Assembly (NCBI RefSeq): GCF_020091585.1
Contig: NZ_CP083582.1
Coordinates: 1,302,001-1,366,000 of the forward strand
Direction: 5' to 3'
Source of the DNA: Kovacikia minuta CCNUW1
GTDB taxonomy: Bacteria; Cyanobacteriota; Cyanobacteriia; Leptolyngbyales; Leptolyngbyaceae
DNA length: 64,000 bases
Positions within the stretch are counted from its first letter, which is position 1, and every line of letters begins with the position of its first letter. This document shows positions 1-8,972 of the stretch, in pieces. A program made the translations under genes and the position numbers. Below the pieces are notes generated by a model that ran no database searches, was not told where the DNA came from, and was given only the letters and a program-made list of their open reading frames with translations.

Positions 1-1
1 G

Positions 2-136
2 GTTACAACGGGTATTGTAATGGTCTTTTTCTTCTGGCGGCGGGGCTGGTTCGAAAACTTTTCCACAATCACAGTGAAAGAGCAATATAAAGAGAACGCG
101 GTTAAAAAATTTCTTAAGGGGTTGCGTCGTCAATGA
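2..136 (+). CDS. 3'-end of an unidentified protein (partial)
   Basis: This is an open frame entering from the left edge and ending at TGA 134-136. The visible 44 residues begin with a hydrophobic stretch followed by a basic segment (WRRGW) and a charged tail ending in KGLRRQ, which looks like the end of a membrane-anchored protein. Its stop overlaps the ATG of the next gene in an ATGA arrangement, so the two are probably translationally coupled. The family cannot be recognised from this fragment. Confidence 0.55.
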   Translation, partial: VTTGIVMVFFFWRRGWFENFSTITVKEQYKENAVKKFLKGLRRQ

Positions 137-837
137 ACCCTGTCGATCCAATCATTCTTACGGCTTACCTGATCTGTCTTGCCTATTTCATCTATAAAAT
201 CATTGATTCCTTTAATGATGAGTACACCGCTCGTGTTGATGAAGAGCCACTAAAGCAGCATTTATCAGACAATAATTTACAAGATGTGATTGGCATCAGT
301 TTTGGGTTTGCTAAACGGTACGAATTCAACAAACTCGATCGCCTTCCCATCAGTATCAGCAATAAATCAAATAATTATTCCATTTATGTCGATTGGGACT
401 ACAGTACGTTTACCGATTTCGAGAAGCGCGCCCGCCGGGTTACCCGCTTAGCTCCTGGGACAACGTTAGATCTATCTCAAACCCAGGTATTTAGTGCCGT
501 TGCTCCTAATACAACCTTAAAAGAAACCATTACGGCTGAAGATTTGCTGCAACGAAAAGGAGAACGCAAAGACGATAAATTAGACACGGCTTCCCCCCTG
601 AACTTAGAGGTAGAAATTACAAAACCGCTGGTTGATTTAACCAAGCCCCCCGACTCCATCAAAAAACAGTTTCAAAAATTTAAAAAGCGAAAAGCAGACC
701 TGGACTTTTCTCTGGAACTGGTGTTTCGAGTTGTCGGTCCGGATCGGGCATTAAGCGGCGATCGTATCCGCATTCCCTGCAAGTTCATCCTCAAAAAACT
801 CCCCTGGACTGCGGGCTTACCCTGGAATCCAAAATAG
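133..837 (+). CDS. hypothetical membrane-anchored protein
   Basis: A 234-residue protein I do not recognise. Residues about 7-25 form one hydrophobic segment at the N-terminus, so it is likely a single-pass inner- or thylakoid-membrane protein. The rest is soluble and rich in Lys, Asp and beta-prone stretches, with a very basic section near residues 177-190. The ATG overlaps the stop of the preceding gene (ATGA), which supports this start and an operon with it. rnpB follows about 70 bp downstream on the same strand. No enzymatic motif is visible. Confidence 0.6.
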   Translation: MNPVDPIILTAYLICLAYFIYKIIDSFNDEYTARVDEEPLKQHLSDNNLQDVIGISFGFAKRYEFNKLDRLPISISNKSNNYSIYVDWDYSTFTDFEKRARRVTRLAPGTTLDLSQTQVFSAVAPNTTLKETITAEDLLQRKGERKDDKLDTASPLNLEVEITKPLVDLTKPPDSIKKQFQKFKKRKADLDFSLELVFRVVGPDRALSGDRIRIPCKFILKKLPWTAGLPWNPK

Positions 838-910
838 AGATACAGCCCCCACTTTTCCGAAATTCATCCCCCATTTCCCCTCTCCCTCCTTTACCGATAA
901 ACTGAACCTG

Positions 911-1380
911 GGGAGAGTAAGCGCAGGTGGTTGCAGTCGCTCAAAGAGCCTTCGGGTTCTTGAAGGTGGCTGAGGAAAGTCCGGGCTTCCCAAAGACCAA
1001 ACTTGCTGGGTAACGCCCAGTGCGGGTGACCGTGAGGATAGTGCCACAGAAACATACCGCCAATGGGAGGGATGAAGGATGGGGGATGGGGGATGAATTT
1101 CCTCCCTCATCCCTCCGATCTCATCCCTCCACAGGTAAGGGTGCAAAGGTGCGGTAAGAGCGCACCAGCAGTATCGAGAGGTGCTGGCTCGGTAAACCCC
1201 GGTTGGAAGCAAGGCCGCGGAACAACGGTTGGTCTTTTCCCAGTTCCATTGCAGAAGTAGGGGTTCCTGCTTCTGCCAGCCCGCTTGAGGTGTTTGGTAA
1301 CAAACATCCCAGATAGATAACCGCCCTCCCGATTGCATGGCATTCAGGACAACAGAACCCGGCTTATGTCTTGCTCTTCC
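911..1380 (+). ncRNA. rnpB: RNase P RNA (M1 RNA)
   Basis: This is the catalytic RNA of ribonuclease P, which removes the 5' leader of pre-tRNAs. Conserved type-A core elements are visible in order: GAGGAAAGTCCGGGC near 972, the ACAGAAACATACCGCC segment near 1047, GGTAAGAGCGCACCAGCAG near 1151, GGTAAACCCCGGTTGGAAGC near 1191, and the closing ACAGAACCCGGCTTATGTC near 1351. The ends are estimated from the P1-like flanks and could shift by about 10 bases. The P12 region carries an enlarged hairpin built from heptamer-like GGGGGAT repeats (1065-1131), a known site of short-repeat insertion in cyanobacterial rnpB. Open frames drawn across this region are not genes. Confidence 0.95.
1065..1131 (+). 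repeat. STRR-like hairpin inside rnpB (P12 region)
   Basis: GGAGGGATGA at 1066-1075 can pair with TCATCCCTCC at either 1107-1116 or 1121-1130, and the arm between holds ATGGGGG heptamers in tandem. It lies exactly where the P12 stem varies among cyanobacteria, so it lengthens a peripheral helix and should leave the catalytic core intact. Confidence 0.7.
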
Positions 1381-1574
1381 CCTTTTCCCAATCCCAACAG
1401 GAGATCAACGTTCGGATTTCAGATTTATGGAAGCTTGTGATTAAGTTCAATAAACATATAGATTCAGCAAAGCAATCCTGGATGAACGGTGTGATACTTT
1501 AAACCTGCATTAGGATTAATTCACGGAGAGCCAGTCTGTCCGCAGTCATGTCACAGGATTCGTAAGGTAAGCGT

Positions 1575-2192
1575 GTGCATAGCTCGACTTCCCACTTTGC
1601 AATGACAAACGAGTCAGGAACTGCGCCCGACTTCTGCTCACTCCTGGCAATTAGTGAACATAAACGGAGTGGTTTAATTCTGTGTAAGTCTTACCACGCA
1701 GAATTTGCCGGTCCCGGTGCAGCCGTTAGTACGGTTGTGGATCAATACTGTTTAGGAATTATTGCGATCGGCTCTCCAGAAATTATTGAACTGCAAACCC
1801 ACGAAGACCGACGGCAGGCATACGGGCGCAGAATTCAGTGGCAGCGCTGGCTACAACGGATTACCGATCATCCAGACCCAATGCAAAGGGCAGAAAAGCT
1901 ATTCTCCGGTTTTGAGGCATTTTTTGGTGAACAGGTTTTAATCAGGTTGCCGGACGATGTCCTGGCGCTTCTTGCAGGTGTTCTGCCTCAAACGATCACC
2001 ACAGTCCGCTCTCAGTATCGCTATTTAAGGCCAACAAGCGAATCGAGAGTCGAGTTAGATAGTACATACCCGCATCCAAGCATTGTTGCGCTGCATCCCA
2101 TCACCCTGCAAAACTTTGCCGGAGCCTCCATCCCTATCTGCGGCTCTGAAAGTTTCGTTGGTACATTTTCCAATCTCCCCTGCTCAGCTTAG
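1575..2192 (+). CDS. hypothetical protein, possible C-terminal helix-turn-helix
   Basis: A 205-residue open frame starting at GTG 1575; an internal ATG at 1602 is an alternative start. The segment from about residue 105 to 155 contains a pattern of the type 'LPDDVLALLAGVLPQTITTVRSQYRY'-like helices, which resembles a helix-turn-helix used for DNA contact. This is inference from pattern only. The N-terminal half has no motif I recognise, and the last 45 residues look unstructured. It stands alone between rnpB and a non-coding stretch. A regulatory role is possible but unproven. Confidence 0.5.
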   Translation: MHSSTSHFAMTNESGTAPDFCSLLAISEHKRSGLILCKSYHAEFAGPGAAVSTVVDQYCLGIIAIGSPEIIELQTHEDRRQAYGRRIQWQRWLQRITDHPDPMQRAEKLFSGFEAFFGEQVLIRLPDDVLALLAGVLPQTITTVRSQYRYLRPTSESRVELDSTYPHPSIVALHPITLQNFAGASIPICGSESFVGTFSNLPCSA

Positions 2193-2720
2193 GAATGGCA
2201 TTTAAATGAGTTCGAGATGGTGATGTTCTAAATATGTTGTTCGGATGCTGTAGAGACGTTCCGGCGGAACGTCTCTACGGATATCACCCACAGATCTGAA
2301 ACACGACCTTCGAGATTGGGGCGGGGCGAAGCAGGGGGCAAAATCTGTGCAACGGTTCCAGGGGCTAGGACCACATGCTTCGCCCGTACAGAATCAATCG
2401 CGATCGGATTGAACTCGTGATCCTTAAGGGCTGTTAGAAGACATCTTCAGAAAATAGAAGCCAGGAGCCAGGAGCCATTCTGGATTCTGACTCCTTATTT
2501 TCATGCTTGGGGGTGAGGGGGCATGGGAGGCTACCTTCTGTCGCCTGTTATAACTAGTAGGCGCGTATACAGGGCTGTCAAATAAAGTGTTCCATTTTGC
2601 AATTCCTGAGTTACCTTGTAAGCCAGACTTGAAGTAAATCCGCTAAGAGCTTGATTTGTAAAGCTTGTGGCGATTCGGTGTATGTCTGGTTTGTTTAAGG
2701 AAGCGGGTATTGAAGAAGGA
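2193..2720. other. non-coding stretch with one strong palindrome
   Basis: No convincing gene is seen here. It holds a 29-bp palindrome (2250-2278), short repeated CCAGGAG motifs near 2461-2480, and presumably the promoter of the deacetylase gene. Confidence 0.5.
2250..2278. repeat. palindromic repeat element
   Basis: GTAGAGACGTTCC (2250-2262) and GGAACGTCTCTAC (2266-2278) are perfect inverted arms around a GGC loop. There is no following T-run. It resembles the small dispersed palindromes common between cyanobacterial genes and could act as a terminator of the upstream gene. Confidence 0.6.
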
Positions 2721-4527
2721 ATGACCAACTCACTTGCGTTGTATCGACCGTCCATTCTGGAACTAGCACGGGGAGGAAATTTCCGGGCGATCGCGTACTG
2801 GATCAATAGTCTACTGGCACCCTATGGAATTTATGTGCGGGCAGCAATCAGCCGATCTGGGCACCTGAATCTTCTCGTCGATTTTCACCAATCAAGACGG
2901 AGAGAGTTTTATATCGCCCTGCGCAAACATCTGGTGCGCTTCATCTGCTACCGCCTGTGGACCCTGAATTCAGATGCAATTCAGGATGTCCGAATTGTTG
3001 CCCGGATTGCTGGGGACGCCAGATATTCTGTGGAAGCAGTCGGTTCGGTTGTCCACTCCTGCCACACGGGAAAAGCGTCGTCGTGCCGATCGCTTGCAGG
3101 AGATAGCCCGTCGGGGAACTGTGTGGCTTCGGTTCCAGGTTCTTCGATCGGTCATGGTCAGCCGGATCGCCTTCGCCAGCTTTTTCCTCTGTTATTGGCT
3201 GCTTTACTGGGAGATGGGGGGCAAATACGCGGCTGAGAAATCCCTGGAAGCCATGACATTTAATGCCATCCACCCCACAGAGCAGGTCGCCAGCGCTCAG
3301 GAGCCACCCACTCAAACTTCCGATAAGGGACAAATGCGGCTGGTATCACCGCAAACTCCAGCTGAAAGCAATATTGCTCAATTGGGGCAAACGATCGAAT
3401 CAGAAATTGCCTACGCTACGGCAACAGAACGCTTTCAAGGATTGACTGTTTCCCAGGTGACGCCAATCAACGGGGAAAAGGTTGTTGCACTGACGTTTGA
3501 TGATGGACCCTGGCCCGACACAACTGACAAGGTGTTGGATATCCTGAAGCAATTTAATATCAAAGCCACCTTCTATTGGGTTGGGCAGGCATTGCAGCAG
3601 AATCCAGATATCGCTAAGAAGGTCGTTGCTTCAGGGCATGCCGTTGGTAATCACACCTGGCGGCACCCCATGAACGATGTTGATTTGCAAACCGCAGCCG
3701 AGGAGATTGGCAATACTGCCAAGTTGATTTATGAAACAACTGGAGTCAGAACAAATTTGTTTCGACCCCCCGGTGGCAACTTAACCGGTTCAATGGTGCC
3801 CTATGCCAAGCAACTCAAGGACATCGTTACCCTTTGGGAAGTAGATTCGAACGACTATTACGTTTCTGCCCCCATCATTGTGGATAATGTGCTGACCCAG
3901 GTGAAACCGGGGGGCATTATCCTGATGCATGATGGAGGGGGCGATCGTACCCAAACAGTCCAGGCTTTGCCCCAAATCATTACAACCTTACAACGTCAGG
4001 GTTATCGGTTTGTTACTGTGCCTGAACTGCTGGCAATGGGAAATCCAGTGGAGGGCGCAGACAAAGCGCAATCCTCTCCTACGGATGCTGCCCCCTTCAG
4101 CCCTGCTCCTGGTGCCACCGGAGACATGGGGAATCCGTTTAACGCACCTGTGCCTACGCCCACGCCATCCGCTTCAACGATCGCGCCAGGTCCCGATGTG
4201 CCGGGAGCTAATGTGCCAGGATCTAATCTGCCGGGATCTAATCTGCCAGAAACCGATGCCAATGGCACCCTACCAGGGCTGGCTTCTCCCACCCCGACGG
4301 ACGCTCCTGTGGGACGCCCCACACCCAACAGCGGTGATGATTTGGTCCAGCCACCACTCGCACCACCACCAACCGTGGAGCAGTCTCCTAGTCTAAATGG
4401 TGACCTGCAAGGGGTTCCCCAGGATGCTCCATCAAATGAGCCAAACCTGAATCCGAGTGCAGATTCGACGGAAGAAGCGCTCGGCAGTTCTCCTCAGAGA
4501 TCAGTGGCAAGTCATTCCCGTGGTTAG
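2721..4527 (+). CDS. polysaccharide deacetylase (NodB domain), apparently frameshifted
   Basis: A carbohydrate esterase family 4 protein that would remove N-acetyl groups from a cell-wall or extracellular glycan. In the frame open from 2974 the NodB motifs are all present: TFDDGP (about residue 174), NHTWRHP, RPPGG, DSNDY and ILMHDGG. A transmembrane segment precedes them (about residues 62-80), and the last 150 residues are Pro-rich with PGSNLPGSNLP-type repeats, suggesting a wall-spanning tail. A separate frame from 2667/2721 encodes the N-terminal domain (MTNSLALYRPSILELARGG onward). Removing one base near 3017-3024 joins the two smoothly (GDAR/ILWKQS), so one gene with a +1 insertion is inferred. 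The stop lies one base before the ftsX ATG. Confidence 0.72.
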
Positions 4528-4528
4528 C

Positions 4529-5431
4529 ATGTTTCAAGTCGTCACAAAACTGGATTATCTTCTGCGTGAAACCTGCCTGGGTTTAAGGCGCGGCGGTTGG
4601 ATGAATTGGGCAGCGGTCAGCACGGTTACAGTGCTCCTGTTTTTGTTTGGCGTTGGTTTACAAGCTTCCTGGCATCTGGAAGGATTGCTGAATCGGTTTG
4701 GTAGCCAGTTGGAAGTATCGGTTTATCTGGATACGGGGATTCAGGCATCTGATCTGAAGCCCGTGGTGATGGCAATGCCTGAGGTCGCCGAGGTGCAGGA
4801 AGTGCCGAAGGAACAGGCCTGGGCTGCTCTGGTCAAGGAGATGGGCGTGTCGGACATTAACGGCGCAACGAAACAACTGGAGGGGAATCCTCTGGTGGAT
4901 GAGTTGAAGGTGAAGGCAAAATCATCTCAGGAGGTGCCTGCCTTAGCTCTAAAATTGGCGAAACTACCAGGGATTGATGAGGTTCAGTATGTGGATGAGG
5001 CGGTGAAGCGGGTTGCCCAGTTAAACCGGGGCTTAAGTTGGATTAGTCTGACGGTGACAACCTTGTTGACCTTAACCACGATCGCGGTGATTACCACGAC
5101 CATTCGCCTGATTGTGATGGCGCGGCGACGGGAAATAGAAGTGATGCAATTGGTAGGAGCCACTAACACCTGGATTTATCTACCGTTTATCCTGCAAGGT
5201 GTGGCTTTTGGTTTGGCGGGAGCGGCGATCGCCTGGGGATTAATCAGCACGATTCAGCATTTTTTGAAAAACCTAGTCTTACAACAACCGGAGTTTGTCC
5301 AATTTCTGGCAAATGAGCTGCAACTGAGTTCCTTCAAAGTCATTCTTTTGCCAATCATCCTATTAGGATTTGGCAGTTCCGTTGGGCTGATGGGAAGTCT
5401 GTTTGCCGTGCGCCGAATTGCCCTAAAGTGA
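4529..5431 (+). CDS. ftsX: cell division protein FtsX, ABC permease-like
   Basis: FtsX is the membrane partner of the FtsE ATPase. Together they couple septum formation to peptidoglycan hydrolase activation. The roughly 300-residue protein shows the family layout: a first membrane segment near residues 25-45, a large extracytoplasmic loop (about 46-155), and three further membrane segments including one in the conserved 'ARRREIEVMQLVGATN' region, typical of FtsX/MacB permeases. The open frame extends to 4457, but ATG 4529 is preferred because it follows the deacetylase stop by one base and matches usual FtsX N-termini. The coupling to a glycan deacetylase fits a shared role in envelope remodelling. 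No ftsE is visible nearby. Confidence 0.9.
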   Translation: MFQVVTKLDYLLRETCLGLRRGGWMNWAAVSTVTVLLFLFGVGLQASWHLEGLLNRFGSQLEVSVYLDTGIQASDLKPVVMAMPEVAEVQEVPKEQAWAALVKEMGVSDINGATKQLEGNPLVDELKVKAKSSQEVPALALKLAKLPGIDEVQYVDEAVKRVAQLNRGLSWISLTVTTLLTLTTIAVITTTIRLIVMARRREIEVMQLVGATNTWIYLPFILQGVAFGLAGAAIAWGLISTIQHFLKNLVLQQPEFVQFLANELQLSSFKVILLPIILLGFGSSVGLMGSLFAVRRIALK

Positions 5432-5555
5432 GGAAGTAGGAATAGGAATTAGAAGTTAGGAATTGGGAGTTAGGAGTTGAAGGCTCTGCTCACAACTCCT
5501 GATTCGTCGCCCCTATTTCCTAGCTCCCCGTTCCTAACCCCTCAACCTATCATCC

Positions 5556-6437
5556 ATGAAGTCTCAGTGGGAATCCTTTCTACAGAATTTGGGAGAGTGG
5601 CGCGGAACGTTTGCCCGCTTTTCTCCTCAGGCAGAATTCCTTGGGGATACGCCAACGGTAGTTTCCTTTGAGGGGTTGAATACGAATCAAACCGTGCGTC
5701 AGGTCGTTCGACGGTATGCCACGGATGTGAGCGTGCGATCGGACGAATCTTTGGAAGGAATTGCACCGACTGAAGAAAGGGTGCTGGAATACAGTTCTCT
5801 GGGAGGAGGTTTACTATTTTTCGAGGATGGCGCATTTTCCCAGGGTTCAATTCAGTTGGCTCCCTTTTCAGAATTTGGGGCAGAGCTGGGATTCATTGAA
5901 ACCGTTGGTGATGTGCCTGGAAATCGTCGGCTACGCCTGGTGCAGCTGTATAACAATAGACGGCTTGAACAGATTACCTTAATCCGGGAGCAACGGGCAG
6001 GAACCCCCGTTGTCGAAAATCCACCGCTTCAGCTAGCAGATCTGATTGGTGAATGGCGCGGAGAGGCAGTTACCCTGTATCCCGATTGGCGTCATCCTGA
6101 TACTTTTCCTACCCATTTGAAGCTGAGTTTGGATAACGATCGCCTGCTGCAACAACTCTCTTATGGAGAAGGGGGTTCCGATCGCACCCTCACCTCTAGC
6201 GCCACGATTCACGAATCTGTCCTCAAGTTTGACCAGGGGACTCACCTGGTTCAAGTTGTGATGCTACCCAATGGGGCATCTTCTACCTGTCCTGTGGAAA
6301 TTCAGTTAAGGCAGCCGTTTTTCCTAGAAGCTGGCTGGCTAATTCAACCAACCCTGCGGCAACGGATGATTCGCAGCTATAACAGTAAAGGAGAGTGGGT
6401 GAGCTTGACCCTGGTGACTGAACAGAAAGTTTCCTAA
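5556..6437 (+). CDS. DUF3598 family protein
   Basis: A 293-residue protein of a family restricted to cyanobacteria and plastids, with no settled function. It contains two similar halves, each starting with a WRG motif (LGEWRGTF near residue 14 and LIGEWRGEA near residue 165) followed by beta-rich sequence, which suggests a duplicated lipocalin-like barrel. No signal peptide or membrane segment is present, so it is likely cytosolic. It begins with ATG after a repeat-rich intergenic region and seems to be transcribed alone. Confidence 0.82.
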   Translation: MKSQWESFLQNLGEWRGTFARFSPQAEFLGDTPTVVSFEGLNTNQTVRQVVRRYATDVSVRSDESLEGIAPTEERVLEYSSLGGGLLFFEDGAFSQGSIQLAPFSEFGAELGFIETVGDVPGNRRLRLVQLYNNRRLEQITLIREQRAGTPVVENPPLQLADLIGEWRGEAVTLYPDWRHPDTFPTHLKLSLDNDRLLQQLSYGEGGSDRTLTSSATIHESVLKFDQGTHLVQVVMLPNGASSTCPVEIQLRQPFFLEAGWLIQPTLRQRMIRSYNSKGEWVSLTLVTEQKVS

Positions 6438-6553
6438 GTAGAAAATAGAAGCCAGAATGCAGGAGCTAAAGCCAGAATAGCTGCTCTCCCGCTTCCTGGA
6501 TTTTGGTTCCTGCTTATTCTTCCTAGAATGGGCGCAGATGATGGGAGGCTAAA

Positions 6554-6796
6554 ATGAAAACGCTTGCGACTTTTTTAACATCTTTGATTGTGGCGGGATG
6601 GATTGGTGCGATCGCCGTTCTCTCGGTTCAAAACTTCACGCCCATCACCATCAAATTCCTCCGGTTTGAATCTTTTCAAATTCCGATTGGGTTAGTTTTA
6701 GCATTTAGCGTTGGGCTGGGGGTTGTTGGTGCCGCAATCGTTCCTTCCCTCCTGGGCTTCCCTGGTTTTACCGGAAATTCAGACGAAGACTATTGA
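6554..6796 (+). CDS. LapA-domain (DUF1049) small membrane protein
   Basis: An 80-residue protein with two hydrophobic helices (about residues 5-26 and 45-68) separated by the short NFTPITIKFLRF-type loop typical of the lipopolysaccharide assembly protein A domain. The 'SVQN...V.F..F' pattern after the first helix is the family signature. Its exact role in cyanobacteria is unknown; in proteobacteria LapA works in LPS assembly. A GGGAGG sequence lies just upstream of the ATG. Confidence 0.75.
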   Translation: MKTLATFLTSLIVAGWIGAIAVLSVQNFTPITIKFLRFESFQIPIGLVLAFSVGLGVVGAAIVPSLLGFPGFTGNSDEDY

Positions 6797-6827
6797 GAGT
6801 ATTCTTAATTCCTAATTTTTTCCTGTC

Positions 6828-7178
6828 ATGGCAACCTGGGTTTGTATCAAAGAATGTGGTGCCTGCTGTCATCTTGATCCCACCGATCGTCCTGACCTGG
6901 CAGAATACCTTACCCCCGACGAACTGGCGCTCTACCTGAGTATGGTAGGAAAGGGGGGGTGGTGCGTCAACTTTGACCATGCCACGCGGGAGTGCCGCAT
7001 CTATTCCAATCGCCCGCGCTTTTGTCGGGTTGAGTCAGAGGTGTTTCGCGATCTATTTGGGATTGAGCCAGAGGAACTGAACGAGTTTGCGATCGATTGC
7101 TGCCGCGAGCAAATTGAAGGTGTTTACGGAGATCGCAGTTTAGAAATGCTGCGGTTTGACCAGGCAGTTGGCATTTAA
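6828..7178 (+). CDS. YkgJ family cysteine cluster protein
   Basis: A 116-residue soluble protein. Its cysteines are spaced as CIKECGACC near the N-terminus, then WCVNFD, C in TRECRIY, and RFCR, the pattern of the YkgJ/UPF0153 zinc- or iron-binding cluster family. Members are thought to bind a metal cluster, but the biochemical role is not settled. The start ATG at 6828 lies 31 bp after the LapA-domain gene, so the two may be co-transcribed. A second CC pair (DCCREQ) near residue 96 is also typical. Confidence 0.85.
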   Translation: MATWVCIKECGACCHLDPTDRPDLAEYLTPDELALYLSMVGKGGWCVNFDHATRECRIYSNRPRFCRVESEVFRDLFGIEPEELNEFAIDCCREQIEGVYGDRSLEMLRFDQAVGI

Positions 7179-7253
7179 TCTTGCCATTTAGAGCAAAACC
7201 TCAGATAATGAAAACAAAATGAAAACACATTAGTCGATTCCTTCAGATTTATT

Positions 7254-7727
7254 GTGGAAGTTTACGTCTCCCCTCAAACCCAGCCAAGGATGTCCTTAGA
7301 GGTTTCTCCGTTCGGTGGTTCTCTCCCAATTGTTGAACCTGAACTAGAAAATACCTCACCCCTCTGGATCGAAGAAAAAGAAGTTTCATCTGCGATCGTG
7401 GCAACGGTTACCCCCCCTCAGCCGGCTTCACCAGAGCAAGGCTCGCGCAACTTCTGGAAGGTATTTGGTACAACCTTTATCACCATTTTTCTGGCAGAGT
7501 TGGGAGACAAAACCCAGGTTGCCACTCTACTGATGAGTGCCGAATTTCATGCGCCCTGGATTGTTTTTACGGGAGCCGCTGCTGCCCTCATCACGACCAG
7601 TCTTCTCGGTGTGCTGGTTGGTCGCTGGTTATCCACCTTCCTGGCACCCAAAACCCTCGATACCGCTGCTGGAATTACGCTGGCGCTCATTTCAGCCTGG
7701 CTCTTGTGGGACGTAATCAAAGGATAA
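7254..7727 (+). CDS. GDT1/TMEM165 family half-size transporter, first partner
   Basis: UPF0016 (GDT1) proteins export Mn2+ or Ca2+ across membranes. This 157-residue protein has one copy of the family repeat: the signature ELGDKTQ at about residue 83 within helix one, then two more helices ending in WLLWDVIKG. Full-size members carry two repeats, so this is a half-size protein expected to pair with the next gene. The first about 70 residues are a hydrophilic extension. The frame begins at GTG 7254; ATG 7290 is an alternative. Manganese handling fits a photosynthetic cell that must protect photosystem II assembly. Confidence 0.85.
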   Translation: MEVYVSPQTQPRMSLEVSPFGGSLPIVEPELENTSPLWIEEKEVSSAIVATVTPPQPASPEQGSRNFWKVFGTTFITIFLAELGDKTQVATLLMSAEFHAPWIVFTGAAAALITTSLLGVLVGRWLSTFLAPKTLDTAAGITLALISAWLLWDVIKG

Positions 7728-7934
7728 AGGCTAAGGGATATCAAGGATAAAAGTTTTAAGTTTTGAATTTTAGGTTTTGAATTTTAAGTTTTGAGTTCTG
7801 AAATGGAGTGTGGGTGCAGGGTTGGAGGAGATTGAAATCTCCGTTTCCCCATCTCCCGTATCTCTTTTTTCCTTCTCCTTTGCTCTCTGCCTTCGTTTTA
7901 TCCTTTATCCTTCCCTACCCCCTACCCCCTAGCT
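7728..7934. repeat. short heptamer-like repeats between the GDT1 genes
   Basis: From about 7750 to 7800 the DNA repeats variations of AAGTTTTGAATTTT. This is a degenerate tandem of 7-8 bp units of the kind seen in several intergenic gaps of this window. The rest is pyrimidine-rich and holds no gene. Confidence 0.5.
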
Positions 7935-8228
7935 ATGGATTGGCATCTTCTTGGATTAAGCTTTATCACGGTATTTTTATCTGAATTGGGGGACAAAAGC
8001 CAACTAGCCGCGATCGCCCTGGGGGGTAACTCTAAGTCTCCTCGTGCTGTGTTTTTGGGGGCGGCGGCGGCGCTGCTGGTGGCAAGTTTGCTGGGGGTAA
8101 TTGTGGGAGAGGAAACTGCCCAACTGCTTCCCGCTCAATGGGTGAAGATCGTTGCCGCAGTTGGGTTCGCGGTAATGGCAGTGCGCCTGTTGCTGCCTAC
8201 TTCTGACTCTACGGAGGACGCCAATTAA
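7935..8228 (+). CDS. GDT1/TMEM165 family half-size transporter, second partner
   Basis: A 97-residue half-size member of the same UPF0016 family, with the signature ELGDKSQ at about residue 17 and three predicted helices. It is compact, without the long hydrophilic N-terminus of its neighbour. The two ELGDK(S/T)Q motifs of the pair would together supply the acidic cation-binding site of a full transporter, so a heterodimeric Mn2+ exchanger is inferred. Start ATG 7935 is clear. Confidence 0.85.
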   Translation: MDWHLLGLSFITVFLSELGDKSQLAAIALGGNSKSPRAVFLGAAAALLVASLLGVIVGEETAQLLPAQWVKIVAAVGFAVMAVRLLLPTSDSTEDAN

Positions 8229-8324
8229 ATCTTCCAGCGCTTAATCAGTTCACCTGCTACCCTGGAAGATACGGGAGGTGAAACAGATGGGGGTTATTTG
8301 CGAGCATACCTCTAATCGATTCTG

Positions 8325-8862
8325 ATGGTGAGAGAAGATCATTTAGCACGGCTCAGGCAAGGCGTTGATCATTGGAACCACTGGCGAAGGAGCAATCCTG
8401 AGATTATTGTTGATTTAAGTGAAGCCGATCTGAGTGAGGCTAGTCTCAGCGAGATTGATCTGCGCGCTGCTAATTTGGATGGGGTTAATCTGAGCAGGGC
8501 CAGATCTAAGTGGGGCGGAGTTGAGTGGTTCAAATCTGCATGTGGCAAACCTGAGTCGAGCTAATCTCACGAGTGCCAGGCTCAGTCGAGCCATTCTTTA
8601 TATTGCTAACCTGGAGCGGGCAAACTTGTGCATGGCTGACCTCGACAATGCCGATTTAAGTTGGGCAGGGCTGATTGAAGCGAACCTTCAGCGGGCAAAT
8701 TTGTTTGAAGCCAACCTGCATGGTGCCAATCTGAAAAAAGCTGACCTGGATGGGGCAACTTTAGCAAAGGCGAATTTGACTCAGGCAAACCTCGATCGCG
8801 CCCATCTTGGAACCGCAAACTTAAAGGGAGCAATTTGGTCCGATGGCACCGTTCACGCATAA
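8325..8862 (+). CDS. pentapeptide-repeat protein, apparently frameshifted
   Basis: A protein built of A(D/N)LXX repeats, which fold into a right-handed quadrilateral beta helix. The function of such proteins in cyanobacteria is mostly unknown. Two overlapping frames carry one continuous repeat series: the first (from 8325) has a short helical start and repeats to NLSRA, and the second resumes with DLSGA, ELSGS, NLHVA and runs to the stop at 8862. Removing the A near 8503 in GGGCCAGATC restores NLSRA-DLSGA exactly. The intact protein would be about 179 residues and cytosolic. It ends 110 bp before the lone gene cassette. Confidence 0.8.
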
Positions 8863-8972
8863 GGAGAGATTTACGGAGTTGTCAATTTACGTCGTGAAAC
8901 AACGCCTCCCCTTGCGGTCGGTAACAGAGTTTTCTCGTTTCGCTTATAGTTCGCTGCCGCTCAATTGGGTTG

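Noticed and set aside
817-1338. Protein-coding frames over rnpB on both strands
   Set aside because: The conserved RNase P RNA core covers this stretch, and the frames have no family features.
2531-2806. Minus-strand frame of 91 residues upstream of the deacetylase
   Set aside because: It overlaps the deacetylase N-terminal domain on the other strand and shows no motif.
4002-4328. Minus-strand Gly/Pro/Val-rich frame
   Set aside because: It is the mirror of the Pro-rich repeat tail of the deacetylase.
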